Source: Jimgerdemannia flammicorona (lineage: Eukaryota > Mucoromycota > Endogonomycetes > Endogonales > Endogonaceae). Taken from it: a stretch of DNA of 64,000 nt. A program made the translations under genes and the position numbers. The DNA lies in the NCBI GenBank assembly GCA_003990745.1, contig RBNI01000001.1, forward strand, positions 1 to 64,000. Reading direction: 5' to 3'. Shown here in pieces: positions 22,271 through 34,779 of the stretch. Every line of letters begins with the position of its first letter. Position 1 is the stretch's first letter. The notes beneath the pieces were generated by a model. That model was not told the DNA's origin. It searched no databases and was given only the letters and a program-made list of their open reading frames with translations.

Positions 22271-25200
22271 TCAGCTCCCACTAAAGGATGGTCTGTCCTC
22301 AGACTGTTCTTTGTCATTATCCCAGTATGGGTAAGTATCTTCTGCATCAATACTTATTCTATCATCTTTATCATCTGTACCATAGTTGTTCTATTCCAAG
22401 AGTTCTTCTTCTCTGGAGAATAGGATTTCAACAGCATTGATGATGCTCAGGTAGGTGGCTAGGTTCATTCCTCATATATTATACTAGGAGAATTGTGCTT
22501 ATATCAGAGCTACAGAGTTTTGCTTATAAAGGGTATACAGCCTGTTTATAGCAGTGGCATCTCTCCTTAATAGTCCTGTGGTATTTCTGATGTATGTTTG
22601 TTCTGGGACTGGGAGGTTTTGCAATTTTTCTCTAATTGCATAATGGGCCTGGAGTTGGTGGACCTGTAGCAATCATCTGGCTAGGACAAGATTCTCTTGA
22701 TGAATCTGGATCTTCTGGAGAGTATTCCCATTGACTTCTTAGAATTGGGGTAGAGGAACTGGCAGTGATTGAAATGAGCTGAGGATAAGAGTTTGAAGAC
22801 AGTTGTCAACTCTCTGATTCATAATGTGGGGAAAGATATATTTTGAGGTGATTGATGTATACTGGTGTCCTGAGGGTTCATCTATCCATGTTTCTTAAAT
22901 AGATGCTAGTTCCTCTGATGTTGTATATAAGATATGGTCCTTCCTATTTGGGTTCCAGATTAGTGGCAAAATTCATTTCAATTATGCTTCTTCAAACTAG
23001 TACTTGATCTCAAATCTTGATCTCCTGATCCTTCTGTTTTTGGTTATAGTACTTCTTTGTCTTTCTTGGACTTTGATAATCTGACCTTGGGCTTGATTAC
23101 ATAACTGTTCTGCCTTCTTGAGGAGGTCTCCAAGATTCTCATGGTCAGCAGTTCTGGTTTTCTTGGTAAACATTATTTCGAATAGCTTTTGTTTTGTAGA
23201 GGCAGCAGATGTGTTCCAAATTTCCCATAGGATCTCAGGTAAGCAGAGGTCCCAATTGGTAGGTTTGACTCAGGCAAGTTCTTTATTAATGGTCTGGTTC
23301 ATTCTCTCTGTCATGCCATTGGTCTGAGGGTGGCATGATGTGGTCCATTTGAGGTAGATCTTGTGAATTCAGGTATAACTTATGATTATATTATTGATGA
23401 ATTCTGTGCCTCAGTCAGAGATGAGTTCTTCTGGAGATCTATATTTGAGTGTGAGTCCATAGAGAAGGCCTACAATGGTTAAGGTATCTGCAATTTCCAT
23501 TGGAAAAGCCTTGGGCCACTTGGTCAGATGTTCCACAAGTATAAGGATGTATTTGTTTCTTCTTAGTATAACTGGTAGAGATCCAATTACATCTATTCCC
23601 CATCTCTGAAAGATGTTGTCTGGTGGTGTGATTAGTTGTAGTAGTGCTTGATAGTTCTTCCTTCCTTGGTACTTCTGATAGATGTCACATTTCTTAAGTA
23701 TGTCCTGGACTTGTGTTCTAAGATTGGGCCAATGTTGGTATATTGTTCATAGCTTCTCTTCTATATTTGCCTGTCCTTGGTGGGCTTTCTGATGTTCTTT
23801 TTGGATGAGATCTTCTTGTGCCTTAATGGTCTGAGGAGCTTTCTTTAGGGTGTGGTTCCTTGAGACACCCTTCTTCTGGTTCATTGGGGCTGGTGGGAAA
23901 GTACATCAACATTGTTGTGAGCTTTCCCTGCTTTGTGGATGATGGTGATTTTGTAATCCTGAAGGATAAGGATCCAGCAGGCTAGGATTCTGGTAGGTTC
24001 CTTGTGGTTGAATAGCCATTTGAGGGCTGCATAGTCTGAACCTTTTTCCAATAAGGTAATGCTTAAACAGGGTAACTGCTCATATGACTGCAAGATATTC
24101 CAGTTTGGTGCTACTATAATTTATCTGCTGCTGATTAGTAGCTCTACTTGTATAAGCTATCATATAGTGCTATTGATTGGATCCTTCTTGGGCTAGAACT
24201 GCTCTGAGACCATCTTAGAAGTATCTGTATATAAGATGAATGGCTTCTGTAGATTGGGGCGCATAAGAATTGATACTATAGTCATACAGTTCTTGAGCTC
24301 TTTGAAGGCTTTTTCTTATGATTCTGTCTATTTAAATGACACTCCTTTCTTAAGAAGGATTTGGATTGAGGCAGCAATTTGGGTAAAGTCCTTGATAAAC
24401 CTTCTATAGTAAGATACTAGCATCAGGAATGATAGTGTTTCCTTTGGGGTCTTGAGTACTGGCCAATTGTTGATTTTTTTGGTTTTCTTTGGGTCTGTAT
24501 GGATTCCTTCTTTTGAAACTATGAATCCAAGGAATTCGAGTTTCTGTTTCTCAAAGTAGCATTTCTTTGCATTCAGTCTCAAGTGGTTCTTATGAGTAAG
24601 CTTGAAGAATTCCTCTAGATGGTGCAGATGTTCTTCAAAATTTACTAAATAGATGTTGGAATCATCCATATATACAATCAGGCAGTAGTGGATCAAGGGG
24701 GCATAGATTGAATTCATCATCCTCTGAAAGGTGGGGGGGTATATTGCAAAGTCCAAAAGGCATTCTGAGGTATTCAAACAGTTTTCCTAAAGCAAGAAGG
24801 CTGTCTTTTGAATATCTTTGGGGTCCATGGAGATCTCATGGAATCCTACAAAAAGGTCCATACTGCTGAAGTATCTGGCATCCTGTAACTGATCCAAAAG
24901 GTCATCAATTCTGGGCAAAGGATAGGCATCCTTTTCAGTGACTGAATTGAGTTTCCTGTAATCTACACAGAGTCTCCATTCTCCTTTCTTTGGTACAATA
25001 AGTATAGAGCTGGCCTAGGGGCTGGTAGAGGGTTAGATGACTCTATTGTCTAAGAGTTCTTAAATGTGCTCTTTTTTGAATGTTTTTAAGTGATGGGGTA
25101 TTCTATAGGATTTCTGCCAGATGGGTGTTGTATTTCCTGTATTTATGCTGTGGTGATATGATGGATTATATGGCAGGTTGCCATAATCAGTAGTGAAGAT

Positions 25201-28200
25201 ATCTTGATATTTGTTGAGAAGTTCTACTAGTTGTTGCTGTTTTTGAGGTGTCAATTCTTCTCCAATGTTGGTGGAAGGCTTCACTGTCTCCTGGGTCGCA
25301 GAGGGGCCTTTCCTTTCTTCTGGGACCTTTTGCCATTTCCCAACAGATTTAGTTCATAAACTTCCCTATGAGTTCGGTTGAGAAAAGGCACCAGATGTCC
25401 TATGATGGTTCCTTTTGGCAAGATGATGGTCTCTCAACTTTGGTTGATTGCTTGGGAGTTTACTGGATTCATTTTGTTGGGGAATGTGTGTCCTTCTATA
25501 TCCAAGTGGGGGATATCTTCCTTGGGTTCAAAGAAAAGGTTTCTGGGGTCAGGTGGTGCAAAGATTTCGAAGGTAGTTTGTTCTCCAGGCTCCAGGATAA
25601 GATTCTTGTGCAGTCTGACTGGTTGCCAGTATACTTGCTGAGAAATATTCCTCTTGAGGTAATTGACTTGAAGGAGGTGTACTTCTTTCTTATCTGAACT
25701 TCCAAATCCTTTGGCTTGTCTTATTCCTTCAGTCAATTCAGAGACTTCTTATAATTGTGGGGTCCTGACCTTTATAAAGACTGCTTGGGAAATCTTTTGT
25801 CCTCTAATGATTTGGTGCCATTCTGCACTACTGTTGTATAGGATAACCTTGATTTTGCCTGTATATCCTGGGTCAATAATTCCTCCTTCTATGGTTATTC
25901 CTTGTCTGGCAAGTCCAGACCTTGAGGTTAGTTGGATGTAAGCTCCTTGGGGTGGCTACATGGCTAATCCAGTTCTGATCATGAAGGTTTTTCCAGGTTT
26001 GATAGATTCATCCTCCAGACTGTGAATATTATACCTTATATCTTCTGGGTGGGCTTTGGTCAGGAGTTTGGCCTTGGGATACAGTAGGGTATACTGGGCA
26101 ATATTCTTGCTGAGTTTGGGCTTTCCTAAGGCTGAAGCTCTACTAGCAGAGAGCCTCTAAGCTTCAAGGTTGAGGTGTGGCCATCTAGCTCCAGTGGAGA
26201 GATCTTGGAGGTAGTTGATTTCTCTTCTTCCTGTAGGGTCTAGGGCTTCCATGAAGTTGGTGGCATCTTCTGCCCATCCTTAGCAGGTTGTATGTCTGAT
26301 GAGAGCTAGGATGTCTTTTTCCAAATCATAGATCTTGAGGATTCTTCTTCCTGGCTTCTTGGTCTGGTTCATTTGGATCTAGTCTCTGTTATCTCCTCTC
26401 TTTAAAGTATGGATTACAACATCATGACTGAGGTGAATCTTCTGATGTCTGCAGTCTTGGCAGTCAGAATGTCTTCTATGGTTGCAATATTCCATTGCTT
26501 GAAAATGATGTTCTCAGCTGTTTATCTCTTATTGTCTCAGGAATCAGTATCCATCTTGATCATAAGTTGGTGGAAGAGTAGATAAGAGGTATACTTCTGT
26601 TTGGGTGAAAAGGCCTTGTCCTCTGAATTGGCTTTGCAACTTGATGGTAACTTCTTGGAAGGTAGTTGACTGTGTAATTGTATTTGGAGGTTCTGGTCTC
26701 TGGGGTCTCTATCTCTCCTGTTGGTCTAGTAGATGGCACTGATAGCAGTAGTCTTGGGGAGAGTGGAAGACCATTTGGTGTGGACATCTTCCTAGTCAAA
26801 AAGCCTTTTCCTGGTGAGTTTCTTTCTTAGAGATAATGGTGATTGTATTGGATCCTTCTTCCATATTCCAAGAGTCATTATCTTCAGGTGGTGTCTAGCA
26901 AGGATCATCCCAGAGAATGAGTTTGGAGACCTCTTCTTCTTCAGGTGCTTCTTGTTTGAGAACTTCTTGGTCAGAAGTTTTTTCTTCCTTAGATGATTCT
27001 TGACCCCAAATTACTTGTACTTCTGCAGCTTTGATTGCAGGTGTTTCTGGAATATATCTGCATTTCTTCTTCTTCTTCTTTCTGCACTCTGGGCAGCTGT
27101 GCCAGGTGATTTCCTTGTTCCCATGATCTTGGAGGAATACTCAGGACACTTATGTCTCTTGAGGCAGATAAGACATCCTTTGATTTCTCCTGCAATGACT
27201 CCAATGGTGATAGGGATGGTGTTCTTGGCCCACACATTATCTTCTGGTCTGTTATCTACTAGATTAATTCAAGGATTGAGTCTGGGATTGTTTCCATCTT
27301 CAGATTCTTCTTCCTCCTCTATGGTAGACTCCTTACTGCTAGTATATTCTTCCTGAATAGTGACCTTCTTCTTCTTCTTTGATTGCTTATAGCTAGTCAT
27401 CTTAACTCTATAATTCTTGCCTTGGTAGTCAAACTTGAGTACTTATTGATCAATATCAATGATTGCATTCATTTCCTTCATTTAGTTGGTACTAAGAATT
27501 ATGTCATTGGTGATAGCTTTGGTGACAATAGCTTTGGGGATGGAGAACTGAATGTGTCCCAGAGAAATAGTGATGTTTCATACTTCTCTAAGGGGTTGAG
27601 TTTGGGCTCCATCTGCTACTATGATACTGAGGTTGGATGGTCCATCAATGGGCCATTGGAGGGTGTCCAGGAATTGTTTGGCAATGATATAGACAGCTGC
27701 TCTAATGTCTATGAGAATTTTCACCTTTTGTCCTCCAATGTCTCTATGTAGATAGGTACTGACATGTCTTTCAGCTGTTGGACAGAGATGGAAACTGGTT
27801 CTTGCTGTGGGATTGGAACTTGGCCAGTGCTAGACCTGGTGGTTCTCAGTAGTTTGTTTCAGACTCCAGCTGGTATCAGTTGCAGGAACTGTAGAAGGGG
27901 AACCTCCATTTTTGCTTCTTGAATCTTCTGCCAGGCTTCATTGTAGATGTCTCTGGGCATGGTCTTTGGGGTATACTTCTTCTTGGGCTTTGGTGCAGCA
28001 GGTTCCCATTCTTCTTGTTCCATTTCTTCATCTTCTGATGGCAGCTCATTTGTCTTAGGGACAAAAGGTGAAGGAGTCCGGAGAGGTGTTTCTACTTGTT
28101 CCTCCTCATGTTTTTCATCTTCTTCTTGGATGATTCTTCTGCTGATATTTCTGGATGGCCTTCCTACAGATCTCTTCCTTTTCTCTGCTGGGAAGACTGT

Positions 28201-29794
28201 TTTTCAAATAATAACTTTGGTAGGATATAAGTCCAGATTGCTGTAGTCTTCACTATTACTTGTCTCCTCAAAATCTTCAACAGGGTGGGCTTTAGTCTTC
28301 TTATACTGAGTGTCACTTCTTCAGTTTTATGGTTCTGAATCCCTTTGGTCACTTCTTTTGTTGTCACATTCAGTAGCATAGTGTCTGAATTGTCCACAGT
28401 AGAAGTATTGGACTTGGGCTCTGTCTTGGACAGAGTATCTTCTTTCTTCTTACTGATGATTCCTGTTATCTCTTAGTGGATAACCTTGGCTTCTCTGTAG
28501 TGGGTATCCTCTGTTGTCTTGGTAGCTCCAATTTTTGTGTGTGGTGAGTTTTTCAATCTGTCCAACCAATCAGTCCAATTTGGAGCTGAGGTCTTGGATT
28601 TCACTTCTGTCCTTCTTTCCTTCTTTTGCTGGCCTTCTTTCCTCAGATCTTTCTTATTCTTGAAGAAGTTATTGCAGGGCTTTGACCAGGATATCTTCTT
28701 TATCTTCTTTCTTGTTATGATCACTCCAGGTAGTTTCTTGTCTGGCATCGAAGAATCCTTGGGCTGCATCTACCTGCTCTTCAGACCTTCTGATATCTAG
28801 GGTGTGGACATACTAGGTAATATTTGGGGGAATTCCATTCATGAAGGTCATTGGACCTATGATGTTCTGGTTAGTGGCATTGAACCCGGCAGCATGCATT
28901 CTCTTCTGGATTCTTGTAAAGAAGGCTCTGGGTGATTCTCCAAGATTTATCTTCATCCCTATGATGGATTCTTGAGCCTTGTGGCAGGTTTTGTTTCCTG
29001 CATACTTTTCAATGAGCTAGTGGACCATGGCCACATATTCTAGCTCATAAGACATTGCTGCTTATATCTGTCTTACCAATTCTGAATCAGAGTTATCTGC
29101 TGTTTAGTGGAAAATTCCTCTGGCTGGTTCTCTGAGCTGAGCCTTGTAGATGGCAATTTTTCTTTCATCTGAGAGATTCCTCAGGGCTGCAATTTCTTCA
29201 ATTCCATCAAGGAATTCTCTGGGGTCTTCCTCTGGGTATCTTGCAAAGATTGGCAATGAGGTGACCATTTTATTATCACTTTCTTCTGATTCTGGTTTGG
29301 GTCTGGATTCTGATTCTGATTCACTTTCTGAGCTATCACTAGAGATGGGGGGTGCTTGGGTATCCTGAGGATAGTGTTCTGGACCTTAGATAAAGTGGAA
29401 TGAGCCTAGGTATTCTTGTAGAAGCTATTTCCAATTCTGCAAGGACTTGTAGTAAAGATTCTATTGGTGAGATTGATGGGACTGGTATGGAGTATCTGGC
29501 TGTAAGATCTCGGGCTTGTGTAATAAGATCTTCCAGTTCTTGTGCAAGTTCTTCAAAATCTCCAGCAGGGCCACCGATGTTGTCTGGTTGATCTGATTGG
29601 AGATTTCAGACTGTACTACCTTCTAGTTCTGGTTGGGATCTTTCTGATGCTGGGTAGTTAGTAAGTCTTGATGTAATTACTTCTCTTCCTGTCCAGATGC
29701 TGGTGATAACTGGTTCTCCTGTAGTAGCAGAGATTGGTGTTGTATCAAATGTATCCAGTTTGACTGTGGGTTCTTGTAAGCTGAAAAGTCACAT
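22271..29794 (-). pseudogene. Gypsy A2 gag-pol polyprotein, single frame of 2,508 codons with stops
   Basis: From an ATG at 29,794 to a TGA at 22,271 (overlapping the polypurine tract) the span is 7524 nt, an exact multiple of three, consistent with one gag-pol frame. In order: an acidic/Ser-rich N-terminus; a Gag core (about 29,260-28,860); a CCHC knuckle at 28,366-28,407 whose first Cys reads Tyr; a retropepsin with DTG mutated to DIR (27,701-27,709); and a Cys/His linker. The dUTPase (25,692-26,045), RT (about 25,280-24,440; YMDD at 24,661-24,672), RNase H, integrase with a GPY-like module (near 22.96 kb) and a tail of some 190 residues follow. The final segment is open to the stop (EDRPSFSGS). 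Stops throughout and the protease mutation make it non-functional. Confidence 0.88.
25692..26045 (-). other. dUTPase-like domain of gypsy A2
   Basis: Motif 1 reads RYNI (degenerate). LTSRSGLARQGI, IIDPGYTGKIKVIL (catalytic Asp kept), a GQKI-type motif 4 and RQAKGFGSSD follow. It lies between protease and RT, as in A1 and A3. Confidence 0.82.
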
Positions 29795-29810
29795 TGATTT
29801 TAAAAATCTT

Positions 29811-29826
29811 CCCAGTTGAGCCCCCA
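29811..29826 (-). other. Primer-binding site of gypsy A2
   Basis: TGGGGGCTCAACTGGG on the minus strand, two bases inside the 5' LTR, begins with the TGG expected for pairing to a tRNA CCA end. A3 has TGGGAGCTCAACTGGG at 47,854-47,869. The tRNA is not identified. Confidence 0.6.
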
Positions 29827-29828
29827 AA

Positions 29829-31218
29829 TATAATGTGCCTGGCTCATTGGAGGCAAATTACAAGGTTGGGAGTTGATGTAGTTTGGCTTGAGCTCTCAGT
29901 TACTTTGTCAAAAAGCAATAAAATGTTCTAATTCCTGAGGTCCTTGATGTTTAGTGGTATAATAGTCAAAACTGGATATCTACAAGCAGTTTCCTTATTT
30001 GGATGGTTCTCTGAGTGTAGCAGTAATTTGTATATCTTTTCTTTCTTGGGTCAACTGGGAATTGGTAGAATTTCATATATAGTATGATGATCTCTGTGTG
30101 TGATGGTCTGATGATTTTAGTAGTTCTCTTTCTTGAGTAGTGATCTCTGATTTCTGCATAATGATCTCTGTGTAGCATGAATGGGTTCCTTATATAGTAC
30201 AATCTGGCAATCTGGCAGATAACTCAATTTGGTGTGGATTCTCCTAAATTGGTGGGGTTCTTGAATGTCACTGGGAATTGTACTGGTGGCAGATGACTTG
30301 ATAACTCAGGCTCACTGGGAACAAATAACTCAGATGTCATGGATAATTCAGATAACTTAGATGTTGTGGATTCTTCCTGAATCAGTGGCTTCAACTGGGA
30401 ATGTGGATAACTTGAAAATGGTGGATGATGCAGATTCTCCTGAATCAGCAGGCTTCTGGGAAATAACTCAGATGGCACAGATTCTTCCTGAATTAGTGGG
30501 CTCTTCTGGGAATACGATGGTGTGGATTCTTCCTGAATCAGTGACTTCAACTGGAAAATGTACTGGTGGCTTCTTGGAAAGGGTCTCTTGGCAAAGTTGC
30601 ATCAAAGACTGGCTTTGTTTGTGTGAATAGATCACTGTGAAGTTGCATCAGAAACTGGCTTGAGCAAGGCAGCTTTCTCTTAGGCAGAAATCTTCAGAAG
30701 GTGGTGAAGTTCTTTACTCAAACTTAGGTGGCAAACTCAAATTCTTCAGGCTTAGTCTGGTAAGCATACCAAAAGCACAGCTTATTCTTTAAGCAGCAGG
30801 TTTCTCTTCAAAAGGTAGTGAAGTTCTTCCTTGAACTTGGTGGCAAATCTTCAGCTTTGTATTGGAAAGTAGACCAGAGTGGAAAGGGGACCAATGCTCA
30901 ATTTTTAGAGACTTCTTTAATATTTATATTTCAGACTGAGGTTTATTCACTCTTATCTCTGAGGTAATTTATACAAGTTGGTTGCTATTTAGTTACTATG
31001 TATATAACTAACTATAGATTTACTACTTATAGTAAGTTGTACAGGTCTAGCACAAGTGTGCAGGTCTGGTACAGGTGTGCAGGTCCTGCACAGATATACC
31101 TTATCTGGTAGTCTGGCTATTTATACAGTTTCTGCAGCAATGGTTGCTGGTTACTATACTATATATTTATGTCATCTGGCTAAGTTATAATTTGGGCAGT
31201 ATGTTCTGATTTATCACA
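29829..31218 (-). repeat. 5' LTR of gypsy A2
   Basis: 1390 bp, partner of 20,857-22,270. It ends on the minus strand with a mutated CACATTATA in place of CATATTACA. Confidence 0.9.
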
Positions 31219-31231
31219 GTACTAAGAGAAA

Positions 31232-31650
31232 TAACTATACTATAACTCCATGCTCACTGTATCTCCAACTATGTCTAAGTTCTGTTTAGCTGCTAGTTCA
31301 TTCTCTACCTTCTGCTGAGCATCCAGGACTGCTAGTATCTTTAGACAGTTCTTACTATTCTGCTCTTCTATTGATATCTAATACTCCTTATGTACTATCT
31401 GCTATTTCACTAATCCTTTTCTCAGCCCTCACAGATATACTATATGCTCATCCACAATATCTAATAAAGTAGCCTTCTGATGCTTATCAATCTCATACTT
31501 CTTTGCCTTTAGCAGAGCTACCATTAGCTCATCCTGCAACCTGTGTACCATCTTCTCTCTCCTCAAGACATTCCTTCAGTATATCTTACTGATTATTCTG
31601 AAGTCAACCCTCCCCCAACTCATTGGCCATCATATTGGTGAGTGTAAGCA
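31232..31650 (-). pseudogene. Coiled-coil protein fragment, possibly ORF1 of the old LINE
   Basis: On the minus strand a stretch with a few stops reads MVHRLQDELMVALLKAKKYE, then HQKATLLDIVDEHIVYL and LDAQQKVENELAAKQNLDIV. This is a charged helical pattern typical of a coiled coil. I do not recognise the family. Once gypsy A2 and the foldback element are removed, this lies directly upstream of the old LINE endonuclease in the same orientation, where a LINE ORF1 would sit. That link is inference only. Confidence 0.4.
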
Positions 31651-32252
31651 CACAATCTCCAAGCCACTGAAATTACATATTACTCTCAGAACAAATCCAG
31701 AAATCACATATAAGGTTATAAAGCTAAGTTAAACTAAAGTCACAGAACACAAAGCTGAGTCAACTCAAAGTCATGGAATATAAGATTTATATAAACAGAG
31801 TCTTACCAATTAAGATTAAAAGTATATATACTGAAAATACAGGTATATTGAAATAGAGAACTACAACAAATCAAACAAATAACTATAACTTTTGAATATA
31901 TATACAGATATGACCACTAATATTTACAATTACATCTATACCGATATTTAGAATACTATTGTCAACTGAGCTACATCTCCTCTGCCCCTCATGAATATCC
32001 ATAGCCTAGCACCTCTCTACTTTGTAGAAGTCTAATAGAATACCCTGAACATGCTCAGTGAAGTTTATCAAATCAGACAAATCTCAAGCTACTACTAGAT
32101 CAATTACCTTCTAGAAGATATGATTAAACACTACTATGATATAGATATTACCCAGATATTTCAACACTAGAAACTCATCACCTATAAATACTGAGAACTC
32201 TTCTATAAGTACAGCACCTTTATTTCTCACCTCTGAGTTACTACTACTAAAA
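31651..32252. other. AT-rich spacer, no gene seen
   Basis: About 600 bp separate the minus-strand coiled-coil fragment from the plus-strand decayed frame. No motif, repeat or LTR end is recognised. Confidence 0.5.
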
Positions 32253-32866
32253 TGGCTATCATTCTATCCTATAGCCAAATCAATGATATGATACAAGAAC
32301 TCAACCACAAGTATATTGAGTATGTTCAAACTACAGACAAAACCTTCCTACACTCTGATGACTATATTCTGCAAATGTCCCAAGTTGAATATGCCATAAA
32401 GGACATCTATGATATAATCTAGTTTGATAATGATAAAGCAGAAGACAATGACCCCTCTGATATTGATATAACCTCCAGCCAAGGATCTCTGCCAGCTCTG
32501 ATCACTCTACCAACCTTGCTGATGAACTTACAACAGTTCATAACTATCTATGAGACCTATTGGAATAATAACCACTGGTATAAATACCAACCTGCATTCA
32601 TACCTAATTACTTTAACTATAATAAAGAGACTGGAGAACACAATCTATATCTCTAGATAACTCTTGAGATTGAACTGACAACCCTACCTCCTGAGTATGA
32701 ACAAGAAGAACCACAGCTGCCAGCTTACTACAATCTGGTAACTTATAGTACTATTATCTATAGAAGGTATGCAGACAGTGAATTCAATAAAAGCAAAGAT
32801 GATATACTCCTTCTCTGCCTACTGATACCCTACCCAATATATAAGATAGATGATGTCATCTTATAG
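32253..32866 (+). pseudogene. Decayed reading frame of unknown function
   Basis: From an ATG at 32,253 the frame runs about 205 codons with only two internal TAG codons (near 32,421 and 32,655). It ends at a TAG near 32,866. It starts MAIILSYSQINDMIQELNHK and contains YETYWNNNHWYKYQPAFIPN and a Glu/Pro-rich part (PPEYEQEEPQLPAYY). The composition is acidic and Tyr-rich, with no transposase, RT or Gag motif. Both stops could come from CAG or TGG by transition. It could be an accessory ORF of gypsy D or a captured gene. I cannot assign a function. Confidence 0.4.
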
Positions 32867-34225
32867 AATAGTAATATGGTCCCAATCTATTACTATATAA
32901 ATAAATAGAGAAACATCATCCAAGAATTCCTCTTTCTAGATAACTACTTCATCAGAGATAATATCATTGATAGTGATCTCATCAAAGACTACCCAGATAG
33001 TATCCAAATCTATAGATAGCTTAGCTATTACTAGTATAGTTAGATTAGCCTTGTATAATATGACTGCATACTGACTCAGCAGTTAGACAATCTCTAGACA
33101 TATTAGTTCACACTTATACTATGTGACTACATTCTGACTCAGCAAGGCACTAAGTACTTCATTCACATTTAGTATATTTCAGATAGCCTCCTATTAGTAT
33201 AAATACCCCCTCCCTCAGACTGCAGAAACTCAGACTCAAATAGACAAAAACAACTCCTGAACACTTCCCTATAATATCTCTTTACACAACTACTTCCAGT
33301 ATAGCAATATCATAAATAACAAATAAAACCCACAAACTACTCTTAAGTAAATCTACACCTCATTAGATCCTACTCCTAACTATATCATGAAATTTCCTAA
33401 TTAGGTATTATCTATAGTAATATGTTAATTCAACTAAGCTGGTCTTAGTTTCTTGAACTTCCTGAAATATAGAAAATCCTGAATATCTAAAATAAGTCTA
33501 AAAAAGGACTTTGGTTGAGATGTCAATCTAATCTTGAAATCAATAAGTATAGAGGACATATTTCATAAAATTGATCTTGACCTTAAAGAAAACAGTTATC
33601 CAAAATATCCAGAACTTCTAAAAAACTCTTTCAGAACTACATAATGGTACTCTAACAAAATAACCCTCTTATAACTTAGTAGTAGTAGTTTATAATCTAA
33701 TTCTACTTTAAGATACTTTCTCTCTCTACTATAAACCTCTATGAGAAATTTCTATAAGTTGATATAAAGCCCAACCTCTGAACTAGAATTCATTCCAAAC
33801 TATCTGACAATCTAGAGAGAATTGAACTTAATATATAAGAACAATTTAACCTCCATACCTGCAACAAGTGAGATAGACTTCATCTATAAAAAAAAGTACT
33901 CCAATTAAATCAGCAAATAGGCAAAACTCTATATACTGAACTCCTTGCTCTATACCCTATAAGTCAAGATGAAGAAGGTCTTATAGAAGCCTTTTTTATT
34001 CTTCTCAATAAGAGTTTTGTTAGCTCTACAAACCCGAGTGACCTAGAATAACCAGCAGCCATCTTTCTAGCCTTAGTTTCTCACAAAATCTGAGTCTCTA
34101 TAGCCAAGTAGCTCAACTCTATACCAGGACCAAGACTGCCTTATACTATCAATTTCAGAACTGTAAGGCCTGCTATATTCTTAAAGAAGGAGCTAGGGAA
34201 ACTCTTCATCAATAGCCTGACTCTG
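32867..34225 (+). other. Probable 5' region of gypsy D, with a TATA-like promoter
   Basis: TATAAATA at 33,198-33,205 is followed by a C-rich leader, as in an LTR promoter. Downstream, fragments of plus-strand frame run up to the gypsy C insertion, where the reading continues across into 60,657 (ending PDS, resuming ESEAGLATILPE). The LTR boundaries of D are not visible because its 3' end is outside the window. Runs of stops prevent gene calling. Confidence 0.45.
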
Positions 34226-34689
34226 TATAACAATTTCACAGTCATATTTAGTCTTAGTACATTTTCACATCTTTTAGTTAGTCTTTTCTTATCATTTCTT
34301 GAATATTCTACTATGTTCTGTCACCTTCTACTTGCTTAGAAACCTTCTCTTGGTGCCCAGACACTACTAGAACATTTTTGTCTTTTCTTGGTATCAAGCA
34401 TCTTGTCTTAGCTAGTTATGGAACCTTTTGGAACATTGTAGAATAGTATTAATCAGCTTTGCTAAGAAGCTATTTCTTGGCATTTCTCTTTCTTTCCAAG
34501 ATCCTTCCAGATCTTTCTTTCAGATCATATATAAATATCCTTGTTCTCTATCTAAATAAAGCTCAGAATATTTTCTCCCAGAAATCCTTCAAGAATACTT
34601 GAACCTTTAAGTATCTCTTTGAACTACTTTAGGCCAACCAGAACTTCCAGATTTAGCTGCTTCCTCTTAAAGAAACTAGAACCATTACA
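34226..34689 (+). repeat. 5' LTR of gypsy C
   Basis: It begins TATAACAATTTCAC (TG mutated to TA) and ends CCATTACA. It contains TATAAATA at 34,530-34,537 and AATAAA at 34,555-34,560. It matches 60,193-60,656 with mainly transition differences. Confidence 0.9.
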
Positions 34690-34691
34690 CT

Positions 34692-34705
34692 TGGTAGCAG
34701 TGGTG
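34692..34705 (+). other. Primer-binding site of gypsy C
   Basis: TGGTAGCAGTGGTG, two bases after the LTR, resembles the complement of the 3' end of initiator methionine tRNA, a common Ty3/gypsy primer. Confidence 0.6.
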
Positions 34706-34779
34706 TTGTTATATCTTGCCTTATTAAGAAACCTCACACGAATTCAGAAACCAGTCACAACTAGTCACATGAACCCAAA

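Larger units (their letters stand above)
20857..31218 (-). mobile_element. Gypsy A2, full-length Ty3/gypsy element
   Basis: The 10.36-kb element lies on the minus strand with LTRs of 1414 bp (20,857-22,270) and 1390 bp (29,829-31,218). GTAC flanks it on both sides (20,853-20,856 and 31,219-31,222), a 4-bp target duplication. PBS, gag-pol and polypurine tract are all present. LTR differences are mostly transitions. It sits in the terminal AGTACT of the foldback element. Confidence 0.92.
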
